Below, piece by piece: positions 24,502 to 33,469 of a stretch of DNA of 64,000 bases. The notes under the pieces were generated by a model, which was not told where the DNA came from, searched no databases, and was given only the letters and a program-made list of their open reading frames with translations. The DNA lies in NCBI GenBank assembly GCA_003385635.1, contig QQUY01000001.1, positions 1,589,001 to 1,653,000 on the forward strand, in the 5' to 3' direction. The stretch's first letter is position 1. Each line of letters opens with the position of its first letter. Origin of the DNA: Acidobacteriota bacterium. GTDB taxonomy: Bacteria; Acidobacteriota; Blastocatellia; Pyrinomonadales; Pyrinomonadaceae. The position numbers and the translations under genes are program-made.

Positions 24502-26022
24502 CTATTCTGATCTGGCCGCAAGGGAAAGCAACACCTCAGCTACCCGTTCGCCGGACCGGCCGTCGAGTGTCGATCCGAACATGCCGTCTACAAGCGCCGT
24601 TCTTTTACGGGAGTGCTCTTCGGGCGCAGCCAGACTCTCGTCGATCAAACTGCACATTTCCTCCTGGCTGAAAGCGACACGCACAGCCCCGCTTTCAACA
24701 ACCGGCTTGTAGTGATCAAACTCGTAATAGTCCGCATATGACAGAACGCTCTTTGGCACCACGGAAGGGTTATAACCCACGTTGATAACGGGCTTATCAA
24801 ACATGCAAAGCTCAAGTGAAACCGTCGAAGCGACATTAATGCCGAGGGCGCAATGCCTCAGGGCATTTACAAGCGCATACGTATCTTCCGCTTTTGGCGT
24901 CAACCAGGCCTCTTCCCATTCGACCTCAGGAAACAAGATGTCTTTGCGCCGGCGCTTCAGATCTTCAAACCGGCCAGTGCGATCCTTTGCATAAACCCTT
25001 ACCAACAACTGCGGCCGGGGCTCGGCATCATAAGCTCCGAGCATGTCCGCTATCTGCTCCACTATCTCAGGCTCGCCGGGCATGTGGTTTGCCATTCCGG
25101 TCGTATACAGGACTATCGGACGTTCAGGGTCTGCGCCCACCTGTTGGCAATACTCCTCACGACTTAGATAGAACTCATCCCGGAAATGAAAATCGAACTG
25201 CGGGGTGCCCGTGACGAACACGTTCTCTTCACGGACCCAGTCGTACATTGCCACGAGCTGATCCTTCAAAGATTTATTCCAGACCAGGAAATAGTCGTAG
25301 GGTAATGTGATCCTGCCCTGCGATGTCAGGTTATCCCAGCTGAAAATGAAGGTAGCGGTCGGAATACCAAGCCACTGGGCCGCCTGAACAGCCTGAATCG
25401 CGACCCGGCTGTGTACGTGGGATCCGTTGAACACCAAAGATGGACTTAGCTTCTTAAAAAGCCGTTCGTAATAATCGTCCTGGCTGAGCAATTTGCTGGT
25501 TGACCTCTCGGCTTTGTTCAAGAGCCGGAGTCCTCCTGGTGTCGAGAAAGGGTAGCTGATCAGCTTCTTCACAGACCTTTTGGACTTCTGGAGCAGAGAA
25601 ACGGCCTCCGAGTCGCGGAGCCTTGAGCGCTCCTTCGCCGCCCGCGACCAAAGCCAGCGGTTGTGCGAGATATCGATCAACTCCCTTTGAAAGCGGACAG
25701 GCCAGCTTTCGTATCCCTCGTCAAGCTCGTAGATCTTTCCGAACCTCCCTTCAAGATCGTCTTTGATCTGGGCAGCAAGCGGGACAGCGAAAAGGTCCAG
25801 ATCGGCCCGCTCGTTAACCTCATCGAATGCACGGCTGTAGACAAAGTTGCGAATCACCTCGCCCCTGGGTATGAGTCCGATTATCTTCTTACGGTCCGAC
25901 TCATTCTCTTTCGAAAGCCTATTCGGATTCATTCCTCGCTTATTCATCGGGAGATCAAATTGATCGTGCATCGGACTGCGGAACTCCGGCGGTATCGAAG
26001 GTTCGTTTCTATCGTTTATCAT
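24502..26022 (-). CDS. GT-B-like glycosyl/glycerophosphotransferase, tandem paralogue 1
   Basis: 506-aa cytosolic protein of a GT-B-like family resembling surface-carbohydrate and CDP-glycerol-type transferases; no precise name can be given. Seen: PSLVFNGSHVHSRVAIQAVQ, GIPTATFIFSWDNLTSQGRI, YDYFLVWNKSLKDQLVAMYD, VTGTPQFDFHFRDEFYLSRE, PIVLYTTGMANHMPGEPE and ALGINVASTVSLELCMFDKP followed by VINVGYNPS. The last stretch is the donor-binding end. It is clearly paralogous to the next gene upstream, with matching SWDN, VWN, GTPQFD/GAPQFD and STVSLELCMFDKPVIN/STVTIDAALFDTPVVN segments. The open frame reaches 26118, overlapping that gene by 62 nt, so an internal start is likely; I use the ATG at 26022, though 25971, 25947 or 25932 are possible. 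Confidence 0.75.
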   Translation of the reverse strand: MINDRNEPSIPPEFRSPMHDQFDLPMNKRGMNPNRLSKENESDRKKIIGLIPRGEVIRNFVYSRAFDEVNERADLDLFAVPLAAQIKDDLEGRFGKIYELDEGYESWPVRFQRELIDISHNRWLWSRAAKERSRLRDSEAVSLLQKSKRSVKKLISYPFSTPGGLRLLNKAERSTSKLLSQDDYYERLFKKLSPSLVFNGSHVHSRVAIQAVQAAQWLGIPTATFIFSWDNLTSQGRITLPYDYFLVWNKSLKDQLVAMYDWVREENVFVTGTPQFDFHFRDEFYLSREEYCQQVGADPERPIVLYTTGMANHMPGEPEIVEQIADMLGAYDAEPRPQLLVRVYAKDRTGRFEDLKRRRKDILFPEVEWEEAWLTPKAEDTYALVNALRHCALGINVASTVSLELCMFDKPVINVGYNPSVVPKSVLSYADYYEFDHYKPVVESGAVRVAFSQEEMCSLIDESLAAPEEHSRKRTALVDGMFGSTLDGRSGERVAEVLLSLAARSE

Positions 26023-26056
26023 TTGACTGATTGCTTGCTGGACGACACCTGACCTA

Positions 26057-27562
26057 CTACCTACCCAAGCCGCTTGCTTCTCCCGGAACCTCTTCCGCAA
26101 CGAATTTGGCGATCGCATCGGCCATCCTCTTCCCGCAAGCGCCGTCTAGATAGCCACATACGTACTCCGCGATCCATCTTCTCTTCTCAGAATGAAGAGC
26201 AGGGTCCTCCAGATATGACTTTATCGCGGACTCCAGCTCCTGGAAGTCATTTACCAGCCATACCCCGCCGGATTCTGCGATCGGTCTAAAATGCTCCCAC
26301 CGGTGATTGATCTCTTTTATCAGCTCTTGATCCGGTTGACCGGGCTGGGGGTCGAAGTCCAGGTTCACAACCGGCGTGTCAAACAAAGCCGCATCGATCG
26401 TAACCGTTGACGACATGTTCACGACGACGTCGGCGTGCCTGAAGGTGTTGAACCACTCGACGATCTGTGCTTCGTCCTGGGTACGCCTTGTCAGGTTCTT
26501 TCCAGCATTTGGTGTCGTCTGAAGGCGAACCGCAGGCGTGAGATTGTCAAACATGCGCCTCATTTCGCCGTTATCATGGATGGGATGCGGCCTTATAAGA
26601 AGCTGAATCTCTCCAAGATGACCTTCCGCCACCCTCTTCGCAAGATGCTCTGCACCCGGCGGCTCGTTAAGGAAGTTTGGTGAGCCGATCGCGTAGACCA
26701 CTATCGGAAGGTCCGGATCAAGGTCCTGTTCCTCGCAGAACCGTTGTCTGCTTACCTCGAACCTGCTTCCACTAAGCAGGTCAAACTGTGGAGCGCCGAC
26801 AACGTAGACCGGACGATCAGCGGATCTGGGGTAAAATTCGTTAAGCTCGTTCTTGATCGTCTCGTTCCACACGATGTAACCATCGTAGTCGAACACCATA
26901 CGGTTCTTGGTCGAGACGTTGTCCCACGAGGGTATGTAAGCGAGCGTGGGAATCCCAAGTTCCTTAGCGGCCGCTACCACCGCGGGTTGCTCGAACTGAA
27001 AAGGTCCTGTCACTACGACTACATCGGGCCGGGCCGCTTCCAATCTTGCCTTCGCTTCTTCTGACCGCGGATAGGAAAGGAGGAGCCTCTCCAGACTCCG
27101 CTCTAAAAGCCGTTCTCCCCTTACAGAAGCGAGTATTCTGGCAGGAGGCTTCAGCGCACGAATCACGAAGTGGGAGCGCTTGTTTCTCCTGTGCTTCATC
27201 ATACTCAGCCTGCTGGGAGGACGGTAGCGAAAGTCCCAGACATACTCATTCAATCTTCTCAAATAGTTGTACGGGAATTCCTTGAACGGACGTATTCTCG
27301 GAAAATGATCGACATTCGCGTCTAGTTCATCCCAATACTCAGCTGAGGCCCCTACCTCATATGAAGATGCCCAGATATCTACGGTGCCAGTCCGGGATAG
27401 CTCGGGGACTAGGTCAGAATAGAGAAGTACTCTGTCGACAAGCAGTGAGGTCGATAACAACAGAACTCTCAACTCCGACTGCGTCGAATCATTTGAGCCG
27501 GATGAGCGGATCCGCCTTCCGGCTTCTACGCCAAGCAAGTGATCTGTGGACTTAGATTGCAA
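26057..27562 (-). CDS. GT-B-like glycosyl/glycerophosphotransferase, tandem paralogue 2
   Basis: 501-aa paralogue of the following gene, of the same unnamed GT-B-like family. Motifs in order: ELRVLLLSTSLLVDRVLLYS near the N-terminus, PDVVVVTGPFQFEQPAVVAA, GIPTLAYIPSWDNVSTKNRM, YDGYIVWNETIKNELNEFYP, VVGAPQFDLLSGSRFEVSRQ, IQLLIRPHPIHDNGEMRRMF and VVNMSSTVTIDAALFDTPVV. The RPHP and SSTVTIDAALF segments resemble those of CDP-glycerol/teichoic-type and capsule transferases. The start is a TTG at 27560-27562; no ATG or GTG is available in frame before the conserved domain, so the start is uncertain by a few codons. It lies 12 nt downstream of the dioxygenase gene. Confidence 0.78.
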   Translation of the reverse strand: MQSKSTDHLLGVEAGRRIRSSGSNDSTQSELRVLLLSTSLLVDRVLLYSDLVPELSRTGTVDIWASSYEVGASAEYWDELDANVDHFPRIRPFKEFPYNYLRRLNEYVWDFRYRPPSRLSMMKHRRNKRSHFVIRALKPPARILASVRGERLLERSLERLLLSYPRSEEAKARLEAARPDVVVVTGPFQFEQPAVVAAAKELGIPTLAYIPSWDNVSTKNRMVFDYDGYIVWNETIKNELNEFYPRSADRPVYVVGAPQFDLLSGSRFEVSRQRFCEEQDLDPDLPIVVYAIGSPNFLNEPPGAEHLAKRVAEGHLGEIQLLIRPHPIHDNGEMRRMFDNLTPAVRLQTTPNAGKNLTRRTQDEAQIVEWFNTFRHADVVVNMSSTVTIDAALFDTPVVNLDFDPQPGQPDQELIKEINHRWEHFRPIAESGGVWLVNDFQELESAIKSYLEDPALHSEKRRWIAEYVCGYLDGACGKRMADAIAKFVAEEVPGEASGLGR

Positions 27563-27574
27563 TACTATTTCTAT

Positions 27575-28486
27575 TTAACGCTGAGATAGGTGAAGGGCTC
27601 TTGCCTGCCTCGGTCCCAGATCTGAGACATCCACGGCTGAAGGATACTTGAGCAGTCGTTTCGATTCTGAAGCCGGGGAGGTATACATACACGTGAACAT
27701 AAGTCGGTCCTTTGTCCTTGCCTCACCGCCCTTGTGGTAGCCAGCTGTGTCCGCAAGTATCAAGGTCCCTCTCTTGCCTGTGCACTTTAACCATTCCGAT
27801 TCTGGAAGAACCGCTTTCATCTGTTCATCGGTGGTGCGGCTGACCCCGCTCTCCAGAAACGAGTCCGGTCTCACCGACCGATTCCGGCCGCCCATTTGAG
27901 TCCCAATCGCATAGGTAAACGGACCTGTTCCTTCGTCTACATCATCTAGGTAGAGAAAAACTTTCAGTATGCGATTGTCTTCGCGATCAACATGCCACAG
28001 TTGAGATTCTCGTGACGCTCCTGTGGAAGCAAATGTTTCCCAAACATTGTAATAGCGCAACTTCACGCACATTCGAAAATAGTGGTCAGCAACTCTCAGA
28101 AGCGCGCTGTTAAGAGCAATTCGAGCCATTGCGCTCTTAGGATCGAACACCGGCTCCGATCCCAACAACTCGTAATTGAAGCTTTTGCTTCCGATGCTTG
28201 ATTCGTCGTTCGCCTGACTTCTTAAATCCTCGATCTCATCAGCTTTTTCGTGCAGGACTCTCTGTGTTTCGGAAACGAGTTCTTCGAACGGATCCTGGTT
28301 TGGGAGAAGCTCCTCGGCGGAAGTGACAGCGATGCCGTCGCTCTTAAGCGAGCGTACGATCCTGGATTCCGGTTCTGTCAGCGCCTCAGAGTCAAAGACC
28401 CTGTGTCGCACCGTAGTAGAAAGGTTGAAAATATACCGCCAGGAAAACTCGTGTTTTCGCAAGGCCTTTCGGACAGAGGAATACAT
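27575..28486 (-). CDS. Phytanoyl-CoA dioxygenase-like Fe(II)/2-oxoglutarate enzyme
   Basis: 303-aa member of the PhyH superfamily, which hydroxylates small molecules or sugars using Fe(II), O2 and 2-oxoglutarate. The iron triad is visible: His and Asp in SQLWHVDREDNRILKVFLYL (HxD) and the distal His in LILADTAGYHKGGEARTKDR, where the Arg would bind 2-oxoglutarate. FLYLDDVDEGTGPFTYAIGT follows the HxD as usual. An Asp/Glu-rich helix lies in the N-terminal third. ATG at 28486 follows an AT-rich stretch; 191 nt separate it from the Wzt gene upstream, with no gene visible in that gap. In this locus it may modify a sugar or an NRPS-derived acyl group; the substrate is not predictable. Confidence 0.85.
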   Translation of the reverse strand: MYSSVRKALRKHEFSWRYIFNLSTTVRHRVFDSEALTEPESRIVRSLKSDGIAVTSAEELLPNQDPFEELVSETQRVLHEKADEIEDLRSQANDESSIGSKSFNYELLGSEPVFDPKSAMARIALNSALLRVADHYFRMCVKLRYYNVWETFASTGASRESQLWHVDREDNRILKVFLYLDDVDEGTGPFTYAIGTQMGGRNRSVRPDSFLESGVSRTTDEQMKAVLPESEWLKCTGKRGTLILADTAGYHKGGEARTKDRLMFTCMYTSPASESKRLLKYPSAVDVSDLGPRQARALHLSQR

Positions 28487-28677
28487 ACTTGTTAAAAACT
28501 ACTTCAGTACAGAAGAGCGGCTTGGTGGGAGTCTATTGATCTTCCCGGTCGTTTGCTCATTTGATTTTCATCATCCTGATGCCCTCGTTCGGGCTCCATC
28601 TAGAAGCGTGTGATAAATGATCACCCCACTTGCTGGCTCATCGCATTCCAACATTCTCCGCGTCGGATATCCCGAGC

Positions 28678-29982
28678 TCAACTTTGAAATGAATGGTCCC
28701 TCGGAGTTCGCTCATCAATGCCCTTGTTTCTGTTTCCGTTCGGGTCTTCCACGCTCCACCCGATATTGGGCAGCAGAACGCTTCTGACGGAATTCGTCGA
28801 TTTCCCTTCAACTTCAAGCAGTATCCGTTCTGATTCAGACCTTCCGGCATTGGGGCCGTCAAAGGAAATCATCTTGAAGTAAAGAGAATAGACGCCGGGA
28901 CTCAGCCACAACTCCGGAACTTTCAGCCGCAACTTGCGGCTTCCGTCCACAAACTCCAGCCCGATATCTCGTCCGGCGACCCGGTCGTGAATGACCTGTT
29001 GCCCCGTCATGTTCTCGACGATCAGAAAAAGTACAGGATCCTTGAGCCCGGCCGCCTGAATCCTGACCGTGACATCAAATCCTTCACCTAATCCCACCAT
29101 CGACGAAAGCTCGCCGTTGACCTTTACTCCCGAGATCCTCACCGATCTGGAGCCGACCTCCTTTAAGTGCTCCGCCGCATCCTCCAGCACACTTTGCTTC
29201 GAGTACTCTGCGACGCACTCCTTAACCGGTCCATCGAAGGCCATATTCCCGTTGTCGAGGAGAATCCCCCGCTTGCACAAAGAATGGACCGAGCTCATAT
29301 TGTGACTCACAAAAAGGACGGTCCTTCCGTCACGTTTGCCGACCTCTTCCATTTTGCCGATACACTTCTTCTGGAAAGCCGCGTCACCGACCGCTAGCAC
29401 CTCATCTACGATCAGGATTTCGCTTTCCAAGTGTGCAGCGACCGCAAACGCAAGCCTGACGTACATCCCGGAGGAGTATCGTTTTACAGGTGTGTCTATG
29501 TACCGTTCGATACCGCTAAAATTTACGATCTCGTCAACTTTCCGATCGATCTCTCGCTTGCGCATCCCGAGTATCGATCCGTTGAGGTATATGTTCTCTC
29601 TGCCCGTCAGTTCCTGGTGAAATCCGGTCCCGACCTCCAACAGACTGGCAACGCGCCCTCTTAGCTTGATCTGTCCGGTCGTTGGTGCTGTGACTCTGGA
29701 AAGCAACTTTAGAAGTGTGCTCTTCCCGGCGCCGTTCTGACCGATAATCCCTACGACGTCGCCCTGCTCGATGTCCAGATTGATATCTCTCAAGCTCCAG
29801 ACCACACCTGTCTCGCCTTTCGTTGCCCGGTCGTTTACTTCACCGAGCTTCAGGAAGGGATCCTCGCGGCCAAGCACCCGGGTAACGAACCAGCGCTCGA
29901 TATCCCGGCTGATCGTCCCCGTGCCGATCTGTCCGAGCTGGTACGCTTTTGAGAGATTCTCGATCTTGATAGCTGTGGTCAT
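28678..29982 (-). CDS. wzt: Polysaccharide ABC exporter ATPase with C-terminal carbohydrate-binding domain (Wzt)
   Basis: 434-aa nucleotide-binding subunit of an O-polysaccharide/capsule ABC exporter. ATPase domain residues 1-250: Walker A GIIGQNGAGKSTLLKLLS, then the family-specific RVASLLEVGTGFHQELTGRE and NIYLNGSILGM, signature VKRYSSGMYVRLAFAVAAHL and Walker B ILIVDEVLAVGD. The C-terminal 170 residues (SRSVRISGVKVNG onwards) form an immunoglobulin-like Wzt_C domain that in known systems reads the terminal modification of the finished glycan. ATG at 29982 overlaps the TGA of wzm by 4 nt. The adjacent methyltransferase (32599) could supply the chain-end cap recognised by this domain, by analogy with WbdD; that link is inferred. 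Confidence 0.93.
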   Translation of the reverse strand: MTTAIKIENLSKAYQLGQIGTGTISRDIERWFVTRVLGREDPFLKLGEVNDRATKGETGVVWSLRDINLDIEQGDVVGIIGQNGAGKSTLLKLLSRVTAPTTGQIKLRGRVASLLEVGTGFHQELTGRENIYLNGSILGMRKREIDRKVDEIVNFSGIERYIDTPVKRYSSGMYVRLAFAVAAHLESEILIVDEVLAVGDAAFQKKCIGKMEEVGKRDGRTVLFVSHNMSSVHSLCKRGILLDNGNMAFDGPVKECVAEYSKQSVLEDAAEHLKEVGSRSVRISGVKVNGELSSMVGLGEGFDVTVRIQAAGLKDPVLFLIVENMTGQQVIHDRVAGRDIGLEFVDGSRKLRLKVPELWLSPGVYSLYFKMISFDGPNAGRSESERILLEVEGKSTNSVRSVLLPNIGWSVEDPNGNRNKGIDERTPRDHSFQS

Positions 29983-30833
29983 ACCGTATCGACGAAATCC
30001 CTCTCTGTTCTGTTGAAGATGACGACGCCGAAAACAAGAATCGCAATCGAAACGACCGCGCTGTACCCGAGACTGTAGAAGCCGAACTCACCGCTTCCAA
30101 GGAAAGCGAAGCGGAACGCCTCAATGATCGCCGTCATAGGGTTCAACTCAAGGATCCATCTGTATTGTTCGGGAGCCGAGCTCAAAGGATAGATCACCGT
30201 CGTCGCATACATCAGCAGCTGCACCCCGAACTGCACCAAAAAGCTGAGATCGCGGTACTTTGTGGTCATAGCGGTTATGATCAACCCCATTCCGAGACCC
30301 AAAAGGGCCATAAGCAGGACAAGCAGAGGGAACAATGCGACAGCGGAAGTGACCTCGAAGCCCCCTCCGGCAAACCAGAAATACGTCATCATCCCAAAGA
30401 AAAGAAGCATCTGGACAGCGAAACGGACGAGATTGCTGGTGACAATGCTCAACGGCATGATCAACCTGGGAAAGTAGACCTTGCTAAAAATATTCGCATT
30501 GTCCTTGAACACGGTACTAGTTTTCGTGATGCATTCGGCAAAGTAGTTCCACGCTGTTATCCCTGCAAGATAAAAAAGCGGCTGGGGCAGGCCATCGGTA
30601 CTAAGGCCGGCGAGGTTGCCGAAGACGAACGTAAAGACGATCATCGTGAACAGCGGCTGTATAAAGAACCACAAAGGCCCCAGGATCGTCTGTTTGTAAA
30701 AGCTCACGAAGTCTCGTTTCACGAACATGAACAAGAGATCCCGGTAGCGCCATACCTCCCGCAGCTTCAGATCGAAAAGAGAGCCCTTGCTCTCGATGAC
30801 CATGTCCCAATTTGTATCTTCAGTCGCCTGCAT
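29979..30833 (-). CDS. wzm: Polysaccharide ABC exporter permease (Wzm)
   Basis: 284-aa ABC-2 type membrane subunit pairing with the following Wzt ATPase to move lipid-linked polysaccharide across the inner membrane. N-terminal cytosolic amphipathic region (LFDLKLREVWRYRDLLFMFV), then KRDFVSFYKQTILGPLWFFI, characteristic of the family, and six hydrophobic segments. LFYLAGITAWNYFAECITKT and IFSKVYFPRLIMPL are typical conserved segments. The ATG at 30833 shares one base with the TAA of the asparagine synthetase gene (TAATG), and its stop overlaps wzt. No Wzx flippase gene is seen anywhere in the window. Confidence 0.93.
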   Translation of the reverse strand: MQATEDTNWDMVIESKGSLFDLKLREVWRYRDLLFMFVKRDFVSFYKQTILGPLWFFIQPLFTMIVFTFVFGNLAGLSTDGLPQPLFYLAGITAWNYFAECITKTSTVFKDNANIFSKVYFPRLIMPLSIVTSNLVRFAVQMLLFFGMMTYFWFAGGGFEVTSAVALFPLLVLLMALLGLGMGLIITAMTTKYRDLSFLVQFGVQLLMYATTVIYPLSSAPEQYRWILELNPMTAIIEAFRFAFLGSGEFGFYSLGYSAVVSIAILVFGVVIFNRTERDFVDTV

Positions 30834-32596
30834 TACTTCCGGGCCGCCGTCGATCTGACACCACTGGACATTTCAGTTCCGATCAGACCCACGCTGATCC
30901 ATTGCCAGACATAAAAACTGTTGTCCGATTCGCCTCTGAAGAACCTCTCCCTCTCGGCACGCAACGCAGCCTTGTCGAACCATCCGCCGAAGGGTCCGGC
31001 AAGTGCATCCTCGATCTCCGCCTCAGCCCATTCACGCAGAGGTCCTCTGAGCCATTCACGCTGAGGGGTCTGCATCGGCCGCTTGGGGGCTTCCGATACT
31101 CCGGACGGAACAAATTTCGAGACTATCTCTCGAAGCATCTTCTTGCCAGTGCCGTTTCCTATCTTTCGACCGGTGGATTGTTTGAGTGCGAGTTCGAACA
31201 GCCGGTGGTCCAGGAACGGTTCGCGGAGTTCACGGGACGACCTCATCGAGATCCGGTCGTTGAAACGCATAGCTCTCGGTATCTTCGTCTGGACCGCGTC
31301 GCGGTACTGCGTGTTTCTCAACCTGTCCGGAAAGACCTCTGGAAACCCGATCGCAGCTGCCTTCGCCCGCAGATCAGGGACAAGGCATTCCGGGCGCACA
31401 GGGCTCTCAGACATACCCTGGACAAGCCCCGGATCACGGCCGTTGGCCGATCGCTGGTAGTAGTCATATCCAGCCCACTGCTCGTCCATTCCATTTCCGT
31501 CAAGCAGTACGGTGACGCCTTCATCCTTGGCTGTTTCGAACAGTTTCGCGTAAGCAAGCGTCGGAAGTCCGCCAAAGGGCTCGTCCTGATACATCTGAAC
31601 GCTGGCGGCCAGTTCAGGTACTTCTTCGGGACTAAGTTTGGCTGTTACGAGTGGATGATTGGTCTTTTCCAGCATCCTCTCCACCCAGGGAAGCTCGTCG
31701 TACCTCCCGTCACCGGTAACGAAGGTGAACGCTTTTACATCGCTGTCTGTGCCTTGAACCTCGTGAACCAGACCCAGCAATGTCGAAGAGTCGAGTCCCC
31801 CGCTTAAGTTGATGCCTACAGGGACGTCGGATCTGAACCTGAGCTCGACGCTGTTCTTCAAAAGTTCAAAATACTCTTCCCTGACTTCCCTTTCCGAACG
31901 ATCATCGAAAGCGATTCCGACCCTCGCGGCAAGGTCGTACCATTGGCTGATCTTCTTTCTACCGTCTTTCCAGAACAGAAAGCTTCCCGCCGGAAGCGAC
32001 TGTATGTCCTTCCAAAACGTATTTTCCGAATGATCGTACAATCCAAGCGAAAGATAAGTGGCCCAAGATTCCTCATCAGGCTGTCGATCTATACCGGCAG
32101 CGTGTATTGCCTTGATCTCGCTGGCGACAACCAATGTACCGTCAGGTTTTTCGTGAAAGTAGAGAGGCTTTACCCCGAACCTGTCCCGCGCGGCGAACGC
32201 GCTCCTATTAACCGTGTCCCAGATAACGAACACGAACATCCCAGTCAATCTATCGAGACAGTCTTCCCCCCACTTTGTGAATGCAGCGAGAAGCACTTCT
32301 GTGTCGGATTCGGTCCTAAAATCGAACTCACTCCCTAGTTCTCGCCGAAGCTCCAGATAATTGTAGATCTCACCGTTCAATATGAGCAGGTAACGACCGT
32401 CCGCGCTTTTCATCGGCTGACTTGCGCGATCGGATAAATCGATAATGCTCAGCCGGTTGTGACCGATGCCGCCGGCCCCGGACTCATCGATAAAGAGTCC
32501 GTCCCCGTCTGGACCCCTGTGCCGCTGCGATTCGACCATCGCAGCCAGGTCGCCGACCTGCCAGTCATTACCGAATATTCCTGCAATTCCGCACAT
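30833..32596 (-). CDS. asnB: Glutamine-hydrolysing asparagine synthetase (AsnB type)
   Basis: 587-aa amidotransferase. Unlike the lasso cyclase in this window it begins MCGIAGIFGN with the catalytic Cys2 intact, and has RHRGPDGDGLF, HNRLSIIDLSDRASQPM and NGEIYNYLELR of an active glutaminase domain. The synthetase domain has VPVGINLSGGLDSSTLLGLV (PP-loop), TVLLDGNGMDEQWAGYDYYQ and REPFLDHRLFELALKQST. In polysaccharide loci such enzymes often amidate uronic acids or aminoacyl groups rather than make free asparagine; with the NRPS nearby either role is possible. ATG at 32596 is 2 nt after the methyltransferase stop, and its stop codon overlaps the Wzm start. Confidence 0.92.
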   Translation of the reverse strand: MCGIAGIFGNDWQVGDLAAMVESQRHRGPDGDGLFIDESGAGGIGHNRLSIIDLSDRASQPMKSADGRYLLILNGEIYNYLELRRELGSEFDFRTESDTEVLLAAFTKWGEDCLDRLTGMFVFVIWDTVNRSAFAARDRFGVKPLYFHEKPDGTLVVASEIKAIHAAGIDRQPDEESWATYLSLGLYDHSENTFWKDIQSLPAGSFLFWKDGRKKISQWYDLAARVGIAFDDRSEREVREEYFELLKNSVELRFRSDVPVGINLSGGLDSSTLLGLVHEVQGTDSDVKAFTFVTGDGRYDELPWVERMLEKTNHPLVTAKLSPEEVPELAASVQMYQDEPFGGLPTLAYAKLFETAKDEGVTVLLDGNGMDEQWAGYDYYQRSANGRDPGLVQGMSESPVRPECLVPDLRAKAAAIGFPEVFPDRLRNTQYRDAVQTKIPRAMRFNDRISMRSSRELREPFLDHRLFELALKQSTGRKIGNGTGKKMLREIVSKFVPSGVSEAPKRPMQTPQREWLRGPLREWAEAEIEDALAGPFGGWFDKAALRAERERFFRGESDNSFYVWQWISVGLIGTEMSSGVRSTAARK

Positions 32597-32598
32597 TG

Positions 32599-33366
32599 CT
32601 ATCTCTTTTCTGAACCGTTTTGAACTGCTTCTCCGCCGCTTTTTGTTGCGGTTGCAAACAGGTGGTGTGTGCCGGTTGCCTGCTGTTCGATCCCTTTACG
32701 CGAGGATTCGAAAGTGTTCACAATATTTCCAAAGGCACTGAGCGAAGTCTGGATCGGTTTCTTGATCGACCAGGATTTCAGCCCGATTCGCCGATAATAT
32801 CCGCCGGCGATCGCATACTCCACACGCACTTCTTCAAAATGACTTCTCAAAACTTCCATCAACTGCGATCTTTTATAGTGCCGCTTGTGGTCCGGATTTC
32901 TGTTCTCCACGAAGTCACCGTTCGGCGTCGTCATAATGAAACGCCCGCCCGGCTTCAATACCCGGCTGATCTCGCTTACGAACTTGTCATCTTCTTCGAC
33001 ATGTTCTAGAACCTCCACCGAAACGACAACGTCAAATGATTCTGAAGGGAGATCCGACTTTGTCATGTCCCCAAAAAGAACCGCTTCGATATTGCTCCGC
33101 CTGGTCTTGATGGATTCGGAGATCGCGTCGGTGATCCCGAGATTAAGATCATTTTGGACCTCGGACTCCCTTGGCAGGTCGATTATGGTTATAGCTGCCG
33201 GTATCCCGATCGTATATGGAGACTTTCTTCCGCCGACATCGAGTATCGAAACCGGACTTTCCCGGTCACGCAATTCCGACTTTAGGCTTTTCCTGACCAT
33301 TCCGTAGATCGGCGGCAGAAACGGCTCTGCTGCACCGCGGGCAATTTCAAATAGAGTTGGACTCAT
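32599..33366 (-). CDS. Class I SAM-dependent methyltransferase
   Basis: 255-aa methyltransferase with the usual Rossmann motifs: SILDVGGRKSPYTIG (motif I, near residue 42), FGDMTKSDLPSESFDVVVSV and EVLEHVEEDDKFVSEISRVL followed by KPGGRFIMTTPNGDF. The first 25 residues form an amphipathic helix region. The maximal frame starts with TTG at 33372; the ATG two codons later (33366) has AAGGTTGAAA just upstream and is preferred. It sits between the NRPS (97-nt gap) and asnB (2 nt). It could cap or decorate the glycan whose terminus is read by the Wzt C-terminal domain, or modify the NRPS product. The acceptor is unknown. Confidence 0.85.
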   Translation of the reverse strand: MSPTLFEIARGAAEPFLPPIYGMVRKSLKSELRDRESPVSILDVGGRKSPYTIGIPAAITIIDLPRESEVQNDLNLGITDAISESIKTRRSNIEAVLFGDMTKSDLPSESFDVVVSVEVLEHVEEDDKFVSEISRVLKPGGRFIMTTPNGDFVENRNPDHKRHYKRSQLMEVLRSHFEEVRVEYAIAGGYYRRIGLKSWSIKKPIQTSLSAFGNIVNTFESSRKGIEQQATGTHHLFATATKSGGEAVQNGSEKR

Positions 33367-33469
33367 TTTCAACCTTTCGAAACTTGTAACTCTTGCTGCC
33401 GGTCAGCTGTTTTGGACCCTAAACGAACACGACTGGTCATCGGACATTGATACAAAGCCTGCGACGATA

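Noticed and set aside
30165..30914. 249-codon plus-strand frame opposite wzm
   Set aside because: Antisense to a clear ABC permease; the translation is rich in His, Gln and charged residues with no domain.
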